This document shows, piece after piece, positions 5,489 through 6,086 of a stretch of DNA of 6,086 nt. The position numbers were made by a program, and so were the translations under genes. The notes under the pieces are model-generated. The model did no database searches, had not been told where the DNA came from, and saw only the letters and a list, made by a program, of their open reading frames with translations. How positions within the stretch are numbered: position 1 is the stretch's first letter; each line of letters opens with the position of its first letter. The stretch comes from a bacterium (GTDB lineage: Bacteria; Arandabacterota; Arandabacteria; Arandabacterales; JALGWA01): contig JALGWA010000097.1 in assembly GCA_025774425.1 (NCBI GenBank), forward strand, positions 1 to 6,086. The letters are read 5' to 3'.

Positions 5489-6086
5489 CTATCCGATCGT
5501 CAGCCACTCCTCCAGGGCGTCGATTCCGGCGAGCTTCAGCACCACGCCCACGATGATGAGCGCGATGAAGATCGCCTTGGCGATATCCTGGCCCCTGATA
5601 CTGCCTATCTGCACGGGGTCGCCCGAGAGCGAGGCCCCGGCGGCGTAAAGTTCTTCTCCGATCAAGGTGTAGTCGCAGGCTACGACGAAGAAGGGCAACT
5701 GGTCGACCTCCGCCGTGCCCGCGATCTGTATGGCCCCCGTCGTGTAGCCGGTCTCCGCGAAGATGAGAGATTCGGCGTAGAAGGCGCCGAGGTAGAAATT
5801 CGCGGCCGGTCGGTCGCGCATCATGATGCCGTCGACGCCGGCGACGTAGCCGAACTGGTCCGTGGTCATGTAGTAGATGTCTTCTTCTCTGTATTCGTCG
5901 GGTTTGCCGGCCCTGAGGTAGCTCTCCTTCACCGTTTCGCGCGCCATGCTCATCGCCATGGGCCAGACGCACGGGATGTCGAGACTTGCGCCGTAGGTCG
6001 CGGTGCGGTCGGCGACGCGCGCCAGTATGCTCATGCTCGCCACGGTCTGGGGTTCGTCGACGTCGAGCTGCCCCATGATGTAGAGC
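5489..6086 (-). CDS. DUF6754-like membrane protein, C-terminal part (5' end outside window)
   Basis: The frame stays open through the right edge, so the ATG at 6076 is internal and the N-terminus is missing; 198 residues are visible, ending at TAG 5491-5489. From memory the segments DIYYMTTDQFGYVAGVDGIM (69-88), ANFYLGAFYAESL (95-107), GAIQIAGTA (117-125), QLPFFVVACDYTLIGEEL (129-146) and VQIGSIRGQD (158-167) match the DUF6754 domain, a family without known function. The pattern suggests an alpha/beta domain of alternating strands and helices. One helix near 168-187 follows, flanked by Arg/Lys on its N-side and by the acidic tail DALEEW on its C-side, so the soluble part is probably cytoplasmic and the tail outside. 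Full-length relatives carry further N-terminal parts that cannot be seen here. It heads the visible operon, 9 bases before the 207-residue gene. Its promoter lies outside the window. Confidence 0.7.
   Translation of the reverse strand, partial: LYIMGQLDVDEPQTVASMSILARVADRTATYGASLDIPCVWPMAMSMARETVKESYLRAGKPDEYREEDIYYMTTDQFGYVAGVDGIMMRDRPAANFYLGAFYAESLIFAETGYTTGAIQIAGTAEVDQLPFFVVACDYTLIGEELYAAGASLSGDPVQIGSIRGQDIAKAIFIALIIVGVVLKLAGIDALEEWLTIG

Noticed and set aside
5145..5972. A 275-codon open frame on the minus strand across the DUF6754-like and 207-aa genes
   Set aside because: It spans the junction of two well-supported membrane genes in another frame and is rich in Arg and His with no membrane helices or recognisable domain.

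Overview
The window is GC-rich bacterial (possibly archaeal) chromosomal DNA with short intergenic gaps and no sign of mobile elements, RNA genes or CRISPR arrays. The proteins point to an uncultured or poorly studied lineage. An AmmeMemoRadiSam radical SAM protein, an exported S9 peptidase and a DUF6754-type membrane operon together recall candidate phyla such as Eisenbacteria, Zixibacteria or Krumholzibacteria. That placement is inference and the window alone cannot settle it.

Layout, left to right. (1) Bases 1-322, plus strand: the C-terminal 106 residues of an AmrS-type radical SAM protein, ending in a two-CxxC zinc ribbon. (2) Bases 349-975, minus strand: a NADPH-dependent FMN reductase / flavodoxin-family protein with a cysteine cluster. 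(3) Bases 976-1063: a divergent control region with a perfect 15-base palindrome (1029-1043) and a strong Shine-Dalgarno. (4) Bases 1064-2965, plus strand: a complete secreted S9-family serine peptidase with signal peptide, seven-bladed propeller and an alpha/beta-hydrolase domain whose Ser-Asp-His triad is intact. (5) Bases 2945-6086, minus strand: one tight operon of five genes read right to left, whose promoter lies beyond the right edge.

In order of transcription the operon encodes a DUF6754-like membrane protein (partial), a six-helix 207-residue membrane protein, a 275-residue protein with a membrane anchor at each end and an extracytoplasmic alpha/beta domain, a six-helix 214-residue membrane protein, and a 124-residue minimal zincin metallopeptidase. 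Its last gene overlaps the S9 peptidase gene tail to tail by 21 bases.

The first four operon genes are the best candidate for an undescribed system. They look like subunits of one inner-membrane complex: two small polytopic proteins plus two anchored globular proteins whose domains may face opposite sides of the membrane. None has a function I can name. The metallopeptidase gene follows 17 bases later and may be part of the unit or simply co-transcribed. The left-hand genes (AmrS, flavoprotein, S9 peptidase) look like ordinary, separately controlled genes.
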